Shown: positions 31,875 through 40,350, counted from the first letter of the stretch. The stretch: DNA of 59,526 bases from CAMUQR01 sp963539845 (GCA_963539845.1 CAUTML010000004.1:1-59526); one strand, 5' to 3'. Numbers and translations: made by a program. The notes: generated by a model from the sequence alone, not told the origin.

Positions 31875-32057
31875 GAACGGAAGGCGTAATGAGTGGCTAT
31901 CAACCACCAGCCGTCGGAAGAAAGGCTTTAGCTGATTAGACCCGACCGTTCGACTGCGTAAAAGTCAAATTAAGCGCTAAAAGAACTTATTTTAAAACTC
32001 TTTTGGAAACGAGATGGTACCGCCCGCCTGGGTTCTCGATCACCAAAGGAGTTTTTT
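31875..32057 (+). promoter_or_regulatory. T-box riboswitch (predicted isoleucine-responsive)
   Basis: Stem I is closed by GAACGG (31875-31880) with CCGTTC (31946-31951). A GACT/AGTC hairpin follows. The antiterminator is clear: helix A1 CGAGA/TCTCG, the 7-nt bulge TGGTACC that binds the tRNA 3' end, and helix A2 GCCC/GGGT (about 32010-32038). An intrinsic terminator stem (31994-32006 with 32043-32055) followed by a T run encloses it. Two candidate specifier triplets in stem I, ATC (31899) and ATT (31935), both code for isoleucine and both are followed by A. This agrees with ileS being the last gene of the downstream operon. Uncharged tRNA-Ile should allow readthrough. Confidence 0.85.
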
Positions 32058-32072
32058 GTTTAGAAAGGTAAA

Positions 32073-32657
32073 ATGTTAACAATCGTTGCAATTGGTCTTA
32101 TGCTCGGATATTTGGTAATTCCATTACTAATCTTTTTTGGAATTATAGCGTTTGAATATAAATTCATTGTTTTGGTAGTTTACGGTATCTTATCTTATAC
32201 TATCCTGCGCCTCAATGGAGTTGATAAAGCAAAACTTGGTTTGACTGTGAAAAACTGGCAATCTTCGCTTTTATCGGTTGTGGGACTGACTCTATTGTTT
32301 GTTGTGTTGGCATTACTAGCTTATAGGTTCGGTTATGCTCGTTTTCAACCAACTGAAACTGTGTTGTTTTATTTATTTTATGTTTTTATTTCGTCACCAA
32401 TTCAAGAGTTTTTATATCGTGGCGTGACAACCTATTTTGGTAAGAGTTTTGGTTTAAGTGTATGGTTAATTGTATTGATTTCGTCTATGCTTTATAGTTT
32501 GGTTCACATAATTTATAAAGATTGGATCTTGGTAGTGGCGACTTTTGGGCTTGGTGTAATCTGGCATCGGGTTTATTTAAAAACCAACAGCTTAGTAGGC
32601 GTGATGTTCAGTCACTCAGTTTTTGGTGCTTTGACAATTTTCTTAGGGTTAATTTAA
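32073..32657 (+). CDS. CPBP-family (CAAX-protease-like) membrane protein
   Basis: A 194-aa protein with about six TM helices and the CPBP/Abi signatures: motif 1 SSPIQEFLYRG (Gln111-Glu112 with Arg116), motif 2 YSLVH (His145) and a third His near residue 180 (FSHSVFG). The usual first glutamate of the EExxxR pair is Gln here, so protease activity may be weakened. Members process peptides or act as bacteriocin-immunity proteins. It is the first gene after the T-box, with AGAAAGG before the ATG, so it is expressed when charged tRNA-Ile is low. Confidence 0.75.
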   Translation: MLTIVAIGLMLGYLVIPLLIFFGIIAFEYKFIVLVVYGILSYTILRLNGVDKAKLGLTVKNWQSSLLSVVGLTLLFVVLALLAYRFGYARFQPTETVLFYLFYVFISSPIQEFLYRGVTTYFGKSFGLSVWLIVLISSMLYSLVHIIYKDWILVVATFGLGVIWHRVYLKTNSLVGVMFSHSVFGALTIFLGLI

Positions 32658-32658
32658 T

Positions 32659-32982
32659 ATGGCAACCGATAAAAGTTTTATTGAATATTTTCAGGAGCAG
32701 GTTGAGGCTAGCGGCGTCGGTGAAATTTATTGTCGCAAAATGTTCGGCGATTATGGTGTTTATTGTGATGGGGTATTTTTTGGCTTGGTCTGTGATGATC
32801 AGTTTTTTGTCAAAATCACAGAAGCCGGCAAGACAATTTTAGGCGAAAATTATCCAACTGGGCTGGCATATGACGGCGCCAAAACACCGATGTTTAAAAT
32901 AGATGATTTTGAAAATTATGATTTAATGCGTCAGTTAATTCGGGCGACTTGTGATCAATTATCAAAAAAGGAGCAAAAATGA
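32659..32982 (+). CDS. TfoX N-terminal-domain protein
   Basis: A 107-aa protein made of one TfoX_N-type domain: IYCRKMFGDYGVYCDGVFFGLVCDDQFFVK, then a short helical end. Full TfoX/Sxy proteins regulate competence and have a second domain that is missing here. Stand-alone TfoX_N proteins are common and of unclear function. It starts 1 nt after the CPBP stop and overlaps the next gene by 4 nt, so it belongs firmly to the T-box operon. Confidence 0.85.
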   Translation: MATDKSFIEYFQEQVEASGVGEIYCRKMFGDYGVYCDGVFFGLVCDDQFFVKITEAGKTILGENYPTGLAYDGAKTPMFKIDDFENYDLMRQLIRATCDQLSKKEQK

Positions 32983-33494
32983 ACCAACAAGTGCCAATAA
33001 TCAAATCGTCATTTATTTACAAAGGCAATCAAATCTTAATTGATTGGTTCGATGTTGATAGTAAAGACGAAATTCCTGATTTACCGTGGCAACAGATTTA
33101 TGTAATTGGTGATGTTGGTGGTAAAGTACCGTTGGTTTATTACGCTCACGGTCGAGAAAATTTACCAGGCGGACACACTGAACTTGGCGAAACGCTGGAA
33201 CAAACGCTCTGTCGTGAGGTGCAAGAGGAGCTAAATATGCGTGTGATCGAGTGGCAACCGATTGGTTATCAAGTGTTAACTAATCCTGATGGCAAAGTGG
33301 ATTATCAATTTCGGACAGTAGCCAAACTTGAAAAACTAGGTGAATTTATGGGTGATGTCGGCGGTTCGGTAATTGGTTATCGCTTGGTGGATATTGATGA
33401 AGTTAATCAGCGCATCGGTTATGGTGATGTTGGCGAGCATATGATGGACCGAGCGAAAAAAATGTTTAAAATAGATCGTAGCGGATTAAAATGA
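32979..33494 (+). CDS. NUDIX hydrolase
   Basis: A 171-aa pyrophosphohydrolase. The Nudix box is seen as GGHTELGETLEQTLCREVQEEL (about 62-83), which keeps the catalytic REVQEE. It cleaves a nucleoside diphosphate linked to some other moiety; the substrate cannot be told. ATGA overlap with the TfoX_N gene couples translation. The N-terminal 40 residues add a beta sheet. A second NUDIX domain is present in the very next gene. Confidence 0.88.
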   Translation: MNQQVPIIKSSFIYKGNQILIDWFDVDSKDEIPDLPWQQIYVIGDVGGKVPLVYYAHGRENLPGGHTELGETLEQTLCREVQEELNMRVIEWQPIGYQVLTNPDGKVDYQFRTVAKLEKLGEFMGDVGGSVIGYRLVDIDEVNQRIGYGDVGEHMMDRAKKMFKIDRSGLK

Positions 33495-33506
33495 AAGGAG
33501 CTTTTT

Positions 33507-34628
33507 ATGAATAAAAAATATCACATTCGCCTAGCTACTATTGATGACGTTGAGTTAATTCGTCGAATGCAGGCTCAATCTTGGCGCGAAAGCCATCGTA
33601 ATGATCAGCTGGGTGTGACGGCTGACTGGCTTAAAGACTATACTGACGCTTGGTTAACGCCTGAAAGTTTAGCTGAATCGAAGCGATTTTTGGCGCCGTT
33701 TTTTGAGGATAGCCAAGAAAATTTTTATCGAGTGGCATTGAAAGATAATCAGGTGGTTGGTTTTATACATGCTTGTCTGGCGGAGAATGGCAATAAGCGT
33801 TTGTGGGGTTTGTATACTGCGCGGTCGGAGCATGGTCAGGATCTGGCGCAACAATTGATGCATTTAGCTAATCAATGGCTTGGTGATGCGCCGGTGGAGC
33901 TGGAAGTGGCAAGTTATAACGAACGAGCCAAGACTTTTTATCGAAAAAATGGTTTTTGTGAAATGCCAGGAACGGAGTTTTTGCTTGCGGAAAAAATTCC
34001 GATCGTAAAGATGTTTAGAGAAGGGAATAAAACAATTATGAACAGTGCAATAAAATCAAGTGATAATTTTGGCGACAGTCTTCGGATAATTACTGATCAG
34101 GATTTTGACAAACAAGCGCCAGAATTTGACCAAAAACGAGCTTGGGTGCGACGAGCTGTGCGGGCAGTATTGATTAATGATCAAGATCAAATTTGTTTGA
34201 TGCATTCCCAGAAGTTTAATTATTATAAATTGCCAGGCGGTGGTATTCAGGATAATGAGACGCATGCCGAAGCGTTAGATCGAGAATTGTTGGAGGAAGT
34301 TGGGGCGCGGGCGGAAATTTTGGGTAAAATTGGTCAAATCGAAGAGCGTCGAGCATTGAGCGATCATATGCAACAATTTTCTTACGCCTATGTGGCAAAA
34401 GTGATTGGTAAAATTGGCGAAAATCATCTTGAGCAAGACGAAAAAGATGAACAACTTGCGCCGATATGGGTTGATCTAGACGAGGCAATTCGCCTGATGC
34501 CTACGGGTAATGTTGAAACAGATCATGGAGTGGGTCAACGTTTTATGGCTTTGCGTGACGAGACATTTTTGAAAGAATATAAAAAAATAAAGAAAAATAT
34601 GGAGAACGAAGATGAAATTCAAAGCTAA
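33507..34628 (+). CDS. GNAT acetyltransferase-NUDIX hydrolase fusion
   Basis: A 373-aa two-domain protein. Residues 1-165 are GNAT-like (N-terminal IRLATIDDVELIRRMQAQSW, acetyl-CoA region GLYTARSEHGQDLAQQLM, C-terminal FYRKNGF). Residues about 205-350 are a NUDIX domain with box GGGIQDNETHAEALDRELLEEVG. An internal ATG at 34038 preceded by GAGAAGGGA could also start a separate NUDIX protein, so the gene may be a recent fusion or make two products. The substrates are unknown. It is part of the T-box operon and overlaps the start of ileS by 17 nt. Confidence 0.85.
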   Translation: MNKKYHIRLATIDDVELIRRMQAQSWRESHRNDQLGVTADWLKDYTDAWLTPESLAESKRFLAPFFEDSQENFYRVALKDNQVVGFIHACLAENGNKRLWGLYTARSEHGQDLAQQLMHLANQWLGDAPVELEVASYNERAKTFYRKNGFCEMPGTEFLLAEKIPIVKMFREGNKTIMNSAIKSSDNFGDSLRIITDQDFDKQAPEFDQKRAWVRRAVRAVLINDQDQICLMHSQKFNYYKLPGGGIQDNETHAEALDRELLEEVGARAEILGKIGQIEERRALSDHMQQFSYAYVAKVIGKIGENHLEQDEKDEQLAPIWVDLDEAIRLMPTGNVETDHGVGQRFMALRDETFLKEYKKIKKNMENEDEIQS

Positions 34629-37600
34629 CAGTCGCCGGCGGGCGCTAGAATACGAAAAAGCAATTTTGGACTTTTGGAAAGAGAATAAAGTGTTTGAGCA
34701 ATCGGTGGAACGTCGCTCGCCGGACAATGCCTATGTGTTTTATGATGGTCCGCCATTTATTACTGGGGTGCCACACCATGGCACGTTACTGAGCTCAATT
34801 ATTAAAGATGTCGTGCCACGCTATTGGACGATGCAAGGTAAACGTGTCGAGCGTGTTTGGGGCTGGGATTGTCACGGCTTGCCAGCGGAAAATTTCGTTG
34901 AAAAACAGCTTGGTATTGTTGATCGTCGTCAGATTGTAGCTCGTGCTGATGATCCGGCGCCACTTGATAAAGATGGCAATGCGTTGCCGACGATTAGTCT
35001 TGAAACTTATATCACCAAGGCGCGCGAATCGATGGTCGCTAACTCCGAAACTTGGGAAGGGGTAATTGATCGGATTGGTCGCTGGGTTGATTTTAAAGGC
35101 GCTTATCGCACTATGGACAAAAACTTCATGGAGAGTGTCTGGTGGGCGTTTAAACAGTTATACGAAGCCGGCAAAATCTACGAAGGCGAAAAAGTGCTGA
35201 TGTATGACACTAAGTTTGCTACCCCGGTTAGCAAAGCTGAGGTGACGATGGACAATGATGCCTACCAAACAGTCACCGACCCGAGTGTCTATGTGAAGTT
35301 TAAATTATTACCGAAGGCGGTCGAACCTGTTTCTTCGGATCGCTCCTCAAGCCTGTCTTCACAGGATTCGTCGCTGTATTCTCGTAGCAACTCGAAACAC
35401 TACTCAGAAACAGATTCAGCCGATGTGTATATTTTAGCTTGGAGTACCACACCGTGGACTTTGCCGGCAAACTTGATGTTGGCGGTTAATCCAGAGTTAA
35501 CTTATGCCGAAGTGTTGGTTGATGGTGAACGATTGATTTTAGCCAAAAATGCCATTGAGCAGGTTTTGACCGATGAAAAACATCAACCACTCGAGTATAA
35601 ATTGGTTTGTGAGTTTCCGGGCAGTGAATTAGCAGGACGAGCTTATCAACCGCTCGAGACTGGTTCGACTTGGCCGAAACACCCCGCTGTGCATCATATT
35701 TATTCAGCCGATTTTGTGGCCAGTGATTCGGGTACAGGCATCGTCCATATTGCGCCAGCTTATGGTGAAGATGACTTTACGCTGGCGAAACAGCACGGCG
35801 TGGGTGCTTTTCATGTGATTGATGATAACGGTTATTATTTTGACTCAAATTATAAAGGTCTGGAAGTTTGGGATAATAATAAATTTATTGCTAAGGATTT
35901 AAAAGAAAAGGGTATTGTTTGGAAAATCGATTACATTCGCCACGAATATCCGTTCAATCCACGGTCAAAACAGCGGATTATGTATCGGGCAATTCCATCG
36001 TGGTTTATGGATATTGAACATCAAAAACCGTTGATGCTGGAAGAAAATGAGCATATCAACTGGTTCCCAGCACACCTCAAACACGGTCGGTTCGCGAAAA
36101 ACATCGATCAAGCACCCGATTGGAATTTGTCGCGCGATCGTTTCTGGGCGACAGCTATGCCGGTGTGGAAATCAGCATCGGGCAAGGTTAAAGTCATCGG
36201 TTCTTATGCTGAGTTAGAAGAATTATCCGGTGTTAAACTGGATGATTATCACCGACCATGGGTGGATGAAATTACCTTTGAAATTGATGGCGAAACTTAT
36301 ACCCGCATCGATAAGGTGTTGGACTGCTGGTTTGAGTCGGGTTCGATGCCATTTGCCCAACTGCATTATCCATTTGAAAACAAGCAGAAATTTGAGCAAA
36401 ATTACCCAGCCGACTTCATTGTAGAATATGTTGGGCAGGTCCGAGCCTGGTTTTATTATGTTCACGCGGTCAATACGGCATTGGCGGAAATCGGGGCGTT
36501 CGGTGATAATCTCAAGCACAAAAACGCTTTCAAAAACGTCATCACTACTGGGGTGGTGGCGGGCAATGATGGTCGCAAAATGTCCAAATCGCTGGGCAAC
36601 TTCACTGATCCGAATGAATTGATGGATAAGTTCTCGGCTGACAGTTTGCGTTTCTTGCTGATTCAGTCGCCACTACTGAATGGTGAGGATTTTGCTCTGC
36701 TCGATAAAGATGTGGCTGATGTGGCGCGCAAGTTGACGATGATTTGGAATATGTATGATTTCTTCACGATGTATGCTGAGGTTGATGACTTCACATTTCC
36801 GTACGATACGTCGTCTTCGGATGCGTTTCTCGTTTGTGGTATGTCAAATACCACTCACTCCGATACTCCCGAATCCTTGTCTCGCACTGGCAATGAGCAG
36901 TCATTCTTGATTGCAGTTGATTTACAAAAACTAATCAATCCACTCGATCGTTGGGTGGTGTCACGCTTACATCAGCTGCGCAACCAAATCACCGACAATA
37001 TGAATGTTTACGATATTCCACATGCGGTTGAAGACGTGCTGTTATTTATCGATGATGCCTCCAACTGGTTCGTCCGTCGGTCGCGTCGTCGTTTCTGGAA
37101 GAGCGAGGATGATGCCGATAAGCACCAAGCTTACCAGACTTTACACTATGTCCTGAGCTATTTAGCGTTGATTTTGGCGCCGTTTGTGCCGTTCTTAGCT
37201 GAAGAATTGTGGCAAAAAATGGTTGGTGGCGAGTCGGTTCATCTCCAAAACTGGCCAGAAGCGGGGCAGATTGACGAACCAATGGTGGCTGATATGGCGG
37301 AATTACGCGGTTTTGTCAATGAAGCTTTGGCACTGCGCGCTAAGGCTGGTGTCAAGATTCGTCAACCGCTAGCTGAAGTAGTATTGCCACACTCGGCGGA
37401 GGGCGTCGAGTGGTTTAGTGATATTTTACTTGAGGAACTAAATGTTAAACGAGTTAGCTGGCAGGCGGAAGCTTCGGCGATTGCACTTGATTTTACGATT
37501 ACGTCAGATTTAAAGAACGAAGGATTAGCGCGCGAAGTGATTCGGGCTATCCAAAACGGTCGCAAAAAAGCTGGGCTTAATGTCGATGATCGGATTAATT

Positions 37601-37776
37601 TAGCGCTGATGAGCGATGATCTGACTCTGACTCAGGCAATTGCTCAATTCAAGGACGAAATTTATGCCGAAACACTAGCGATCGGTGACCAAATTACTCA
37701 AGCTGAGGCTTATGACGAAATGGTTCAAGTCGAAAAAATGAACCTAGCTTTCAAACTAGAAAAAACTTCAGTTTAA
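34612..37776 (+). CDS. ileS: Isoleucyl-tRNA synthetase (type 2, eukaryote-like)
   Basis: A 1054-aa class I synthetase. The HIGH-type motif is PHHGTL at 54-59, followed by GWDCHGLPAE. The CP1 editing domain is present (LAWSTTPWTLPANL), KMSKS lies near 657-661 and a C-terminal anticodon-binding region follows. The GVPHHG and RVERVWGWDCHGLP pattern and the lack of a C-terminal Zn finger fit the type 2 (mupirocin-tolerant) group. Two Ser/Thr-rich in-frame insertions (about residues 239-268 and 729-765) interrupt otherwise conserved segments; each contains a perfect DNA hairpin. It is the last gene of the T-box operon, and its start (GGAGAACGAAG-ATG) lies inside the GNAT-NUDIX gene. Confidence 0.96.
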   Translation: MKFKANSRRRALEYEKAILDFWKENKVFEQSVERRSPDNAYVFYDGPPFITGVPHHGTLLSSIIKDVVPRYWTMQGKRVERVWGWDCHGLPAENFVEKQLGIVDRRQIVARADDPAPLDKDGNALPTISLETYITKARESMVANSETWEGVIDRIGRWVDFKGAYRTMDKNFMESVWWAFKQLYEAGKIYEGEKVLMYDTKFATPVSKAEVTMDNDAYQTVTDPSVYVKFKLLPKAVEPVSSDRSSSLSSQDSSLYSRSNSKHYSETDSADVYILAWSTTPWTLPANLMLAVNPELTYAEVLVDGERLILAKNAIEQVLTDEKHQPLEYKLVCEFPGSELAGRAYQPLETGSTWPKHPAVHHIYSADFVASDSGTGIVHIAPAYGEDDFTLAKQHGVGAFHVIDDNGYYFDSNYKGLEVWDNNKFIAKDLKEKGIVWKIDYIRHEYPFNPRSKQRIMYRAIPSWFMDIEHQKPLMLEENEHINWFPAHLKHGRFAKNIDQAPDWNLSRDRFWATAMPVWKSASGKVKVIGSYAELEELSGVKLDDYHRPWVDEITFEIDGETYTRIDKVLDCWFESGSMPFAQLHYPFENKQKFEQNYPADFIVEYVGQVRAWFYYVHAVNTALAEIGAFGDNLKHKNAFKNVITTGVVAGNDGRKMSKSLGNFTDPNELMDKFSADSLRFLLIQSPLLNGEDFALLDKDVADVARKLTMIWNMYDFFTMYAEVDDFTFPYDTSSSDAFLVCGMSNTTHSDTPESLSRTGNEQSFLIAVDLQKLINPLDRWVVSRLHQLRNQITDNMNVYDIPHAVEDVLLFIDDASNWFVRRSRRRFWKSEDDADKHQAYQTLHYVLSYLALILAPFVPFLAEELWQKMVGGESVHLQNWPEAGQIDEPMVADMAELRGFVNEALALRAKAGVKIRQPLAEVVLPHSAEGVEWFSDILLEELNVKRVSWQAEASAIALDFTITSDLKNEGLAREVIRAIQNGRKKAGLNVDDRINLALMSDDLTLTQAIAQFKDEIYAETLAIGDQITQAEAYDEMVQVEKMNLAFKLEKTSV
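35327..35413 (+). repeat. 87-bp hairpin-bearing in-frame insertion in ileS (copy A)
   Basis: The segment is bounded by CTGTTTCT and its exact complement AGAAACAG. It contains TCTTCGGAT near its left end and a perfect CCTGT-CTTC-ACAGG hairpin (35352-35365). Its length, 29 codons, keeps the frame. The encoded peptide is serine-rich and falls where IleRS proteins normally have only a short turn. Confidence 0.5.
36805..36905 (+). repeat. Hairpin-bearing in-frame insertion in ileS (copy B)
   Basis: This segment carries the same TCTTCGGAT (36814-36822) and, 14 nt further on, a perfect GTGGTAT-GTCAA-ATACCAC hairpin (36836-36854). It encodes a Ser/Thr-rich peptide before the conserved LDRWVVSRLHQL. 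The boundaries are approximate. The similarity to copy A suggests a small mobile palindromic element. Confidence 0.4.
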
Positions 37777-37789
37777 ATTCCAAAGATGG

Positions 37790-37795
37790 TATAAT
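37790..37795 (+). promoter_or_regulatory. -10 box of the MBL-fold gene
   Basis: TGG-TATAAT, giving an approximately 65-nt leader with AGGAG before the start. No clear -35. Confidence 0.5.
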
Positions 37796-37863
37796 AAAAT
37801 CGAAAATTGAGGCAGATTGACAGGTTTTTAGCTCAAATTATATCACCAGGAGCATAATTGACA

Positions 37864-38715
37864 ATGGATGAAAATGATAAAGATTTATTTCGGCCGAAGT
37901 TCTTGTTTCAGCAGACTGTCGCCAATCTTAAAAAATGGGGCAGTCGCCTGCCAAAAACCGCGCTGGAGCCGACGGTACGCGATTCGGTAACTTTTGTTGG
38001 GCATTCGACGCTAATGTATGATTTGGCGGGGGTTAAAATTATCACCGATCCGCTACTGTATAATCAGATTAAACACATCCGCAAGAATACGCCGATTGCT
38101 CGTCAGACGATTCCTCGACAGTTTGATTTGATTTTGATAACGCATTTTCATATGGATCATTTTCATTATCCGTCGCTGAAATTACTGGACAAAACGGCTC
38201 ATGTAATCGCTCCGCGCGGTGCCAAAACGAAGCTTAATCGCCTCGGTTTTAGTAGTGTTGAGGAGCTGGCGATTGGGCAAGAAATTGAGTTTCGTGGCTT
38301 AAAAATTACCGCCGTGGAATGTAATCACGACGGTCGCCGTTATTACAGCGGTCCAAAATGCGATACGCTGAGCTATCTGATTGCTTCACCGCAGTTTAAA
38401 CTGTTTTCTTGTGGCGATACGGCCTTTACTCATAAATTTGATTATATCACATGTGATATATCGTTTATGCCGGTCGGGTGTTACACGCCGGTGCAATTGC
38501 AAGATCGTCATTGTTCGCCAGAGCAGAGTTTTAAAATGTTTCAAGCAATGGACGCTAAGGTGTTTGTGCCGATTCATTTTGGGACGTTGCAATTGGCGCT
38601 CGATAACGAACTTCATACTTTGAAACGAATTATCGACCTCCAACGCATCCACCCTGAGGTTAAAATGCTAGAAATCGGTAAAAATTACCCATTGCGCCAG
38701 ATTTTAGACTCTTAA
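37864..38715 (+). CDS. Metallo-beta-lactamase-fold hydrolase (UlaG/NAPE-PLD-like)
   Basis: A 283-aa enzyme. The MBL core motif HFHMDH is near residue 97, preceded by ILI and TDPLLY strands. Later metal ligands are seen in ECNHDG, SCGDTAF and a final PIHFG. This pattern is typical of the UlaG/NAPE-PLD-like branch, which hydrolyses lactones or phosphodiesters. The substrate is unknown. The start is ambiguous between TTG 37858 (5 nt from AGGAG) and ATG 37864 (11 nt); the ATG is chosen. No operon partner is seen; slipin follows after 60 bp with its own -10. Confidence 0.88.
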   Translation: MDENDKDLFRPKFLFQQTVANLKKWGSRLPKTALEPTVRDSVTFVGHSTLMYDLAGVKIITDPLLYNQIKHIRKNTPIARQTIPRQFDLILITHFHMDHFHYPSLKLLDKTAHVIAPRGAKTKLNRLGFSSVEELAIGQEIEFRGLKITAVECNHDGRRYYSGPKCDTLSYLIASPQFKLFSCGDTAFTHKFDYITCDISFMPVGCYTPVQLQDRHCSPEQSFKMFQAMDAKVFVPIHFGTLQLALDNELHTLKRIIDLQRIHPEVKMLEIGKNYPLRQILDS

Positions 38716-38775
38716 TTAGGCTGACAAAGCTAAAAAAGCCTGCTACAATAATTTTAATTAAAAGAAAGGGATAAA

Positions 38776-39528
38776 ATGGGATTTTTAGTTTTTATTATTT
38801 TTGTAGTAGTGTTGTTGTCGGTCTGTCTGCGCATTGTTAATCAGAACGAGCGGGGCGTGGTAATGACGCTTGGTAAATTCACAGGTGTTAGAGAACCAGG
38901 TTTGAACTTTTTAATCCCAGGTGTTCAAGTGATGTATAAAGTCGATATTCGCACTAAAACTACTGATGTGCCTAACCAAGAAGTCATTACCAAAGACAAT
39001 ATTCCGGTGCAAATTAACGCCGTGGTTTATTATCGGGTTCAGGATGCTGGCAAGGCAATTCTTGAGGTGGAAAATTTCAAGCATGCTGTGGCGCAGTTAG
39101 CGCAAACCACCATGCGCAACGCTATTGGTGAGCGCACTCTGGACGAGCTGTTGTCAAAACGGGAGGAAATTGCCGAAAATATCAAAGAAATTCTGGATGC
39201 TAAAACTGATTCATGGGGTATCGATGTGGAAATTTTGGAGCTGAAAGACGTTTCTATTCCAGATGACTTGAAACGAACTATTTCTAAGGCTGCCGAAGCT
39301 GAGCGCGAGAAAAAAGCGGTTATTATTAACTCTGAAGGTGATAAAATCGCCGCTACTAATTTGGCGGAGGCGGCTCGCACTTTGCAGTCATCGCCTGGCG
39401 CAATGCACCTGCGAACTCTACAATCAATCAACGATTTATCGAGTGATCAATCCAACACTATCATTTGGATGATCCCGACCGAAGTGCTGGATGCTTTCAA
39501 AGGCTTTAGCGATAAAATGAAAAAATAG
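38776..39528 (+). CDS. Slipin/stomatin-like SPFH (Band 7) membrane protein
   Basis: A 250-aa protein with one N-terminal membrane helix (1-18) followed by an SPFH domain (RIVNQNERGVVMTLGKFTGVREPGLNFLIPGVQ) and a helical, charged tail (ERTLDELLSKREEIAENIKEIL, SKAAEAEREKKAVI). Such proteins form large ring oligomers at the inner face of membranes, organise microdomains and often work with NfeD or FtsH partners, neither of which is nearby. A TACAAT lies at 38744-38749 and GAAAGGG precedes the ATG. An intrinsic terminator follows. Confidence 0.93.
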   Translation: MGFLVFIIFVVVLLSVCLRIVNQNERGVVMTLGKFTGVREPGLNFLIPGVQVMYKVDIRTKTTDVPNQEVITKDNIPVQINAVVYYRVQDAGKAILEVENFKHAVAQLAQTTMRNAIGERTLDELLSKREEIAENIKEILDAKTDSWGIDVEILELKDVSIPDDLKRTISKAAEAEREKKAVIINSEGDKIAATNLAEAARTLQSSPGAMHLRTLQSINDLSSDQSNTIIWMIPTEVLDAFKGFSDKMKK

Positions 39529-39550
39529 ATTAAAGTGTTAATGTCTAATC

Positions 39551-39582
39551 AATAAAACCTCACTTTTGGTGGGGTTTTATTT
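39551..39582 (+). terminator. Intrinsic terminator
   Basis: AATAAAACCTCAC (39551-39563) pairs with GTGGGGTTTTATT (39569-39581), one wobble, after the slipin gene. Confidence 0.85.
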
Positions 39583-39611
39583 AGATAACTAATGAAGAAT
39601 AATGATATAAG

Positions 39612-39640
39612 TTGATTTTTTGGTTAAAATATGATATAAT
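39612..39640 (+). promoter_or_regulatory. Promoter of the 39706 gene
   Basis: TTGATT (39612-39617), 17-bp spacer, TGA-TATAAT (39635-39640). The sequence closely resembles the T-box promoter at 31844 and the one at 44297. Confidence 0.75.
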
Positions 39641-39705
39641 GAGTATATATGGTTCGTTAACTATCTATTCATTCATTTAATTATTTATAAAAAGGAGGGA
39701 CTTAC

Positions 39706-40314
39706 ATGAATGAAGCTGTTAAAAATACTGGCTTATTACCTATATTTAGCTGGTTAGTAGGCGATAATTTGTTAGACACTTTTATCCGATGTCTTTTGGT
39801 GACGCCGGGTGGGGTGATAATAATCGGACTACTTTTAGAGGGAAGACTTATCCCTTTTAGTCCGAAAAAACAATATTTGAGCTTTATACCGGGAGACTTT
39901 TTCCTGTCGGCATTTTGCTCTCTATTAATCTGGATGCCACTAAAAACAGCTATACCAAGAGACGCTTGGTATACGCAGAGATGGTGGCATCTATTAGTCC
40001 TTCTCATATGTATATCAGGAGCTTTTGAGATGCACTTTAGGCTCGAAGCCAAGGCCTATACTTCAAGAAGTTTAAACTCACCCACAAAATTATATCATGA
40101 TATAGCTCTATACGGGGTGTATAATTATGTAATGTGGGGAGTGGGACTGCCAAAGCTATTGTCAGGCAATTTATCTGGTATCAGACTTTTGGTGTTTGCG
40201 CCTTTGTTAATCTGGTTAATATTAGTAATTATCGACACAACTTTGGTCGAACTTGCTGATAAAAAGCGCGAATTTGCTCATCCGATGAACTGGCAATTTC
40301 CGTGGAAAAGATAA
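39706..40314 (+). CDS. Polytopic membrane protein of unknown function
   Basis: A 202-aa protein with about five hydrophobic segments (10-50, 63-82, 95-113, 135-150, 160-182) and a positively charged C-terminus (DKKREFAHPMNWQFPWKR). The internal AKAYTSRSLNSPTKLYHDI looks like a cytoplasmic loop. I recognise no family. The ATG follows AAAAAGGAGGG, a strong ribosome site, and the gene has its own promoter and terminator, so it is monocistronic. Codon use is more A/T-rich than the neighbouring dnaK. Confidence 0.65.
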   Translation: MNEAVKNTGLLPIFSWLVGDNLLDTFIRCLLVTPGGVIIIGLLLEGRLIPFSPKKQYLSFIPGDFFLSAFCSLLIWMPLKTAIPRDAWYTQRWWHLLVLLICISGAFEMHFRLEAKAYTSRSLNSPTKLYHDIALYGVYNYVMWGVGLPKLLSGNLSGIRLLVFAPLLIWLILVIIDTTLVELADKKREFAHPMNWQFPWKR

Positions 40315-40320
40315 TGTTTT

Positions 40321-40350
40321 ATAGCTGTGCAATTATTTGCACGGCTATTT
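40321..40350 (+). terminator. Intrinsic terminator
   Basis: A 12-bp stem ATAGCTGTGCAA/TTGCACGGCTAT around TTAT, followed by TTTTATT. Confidence 0.85.
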
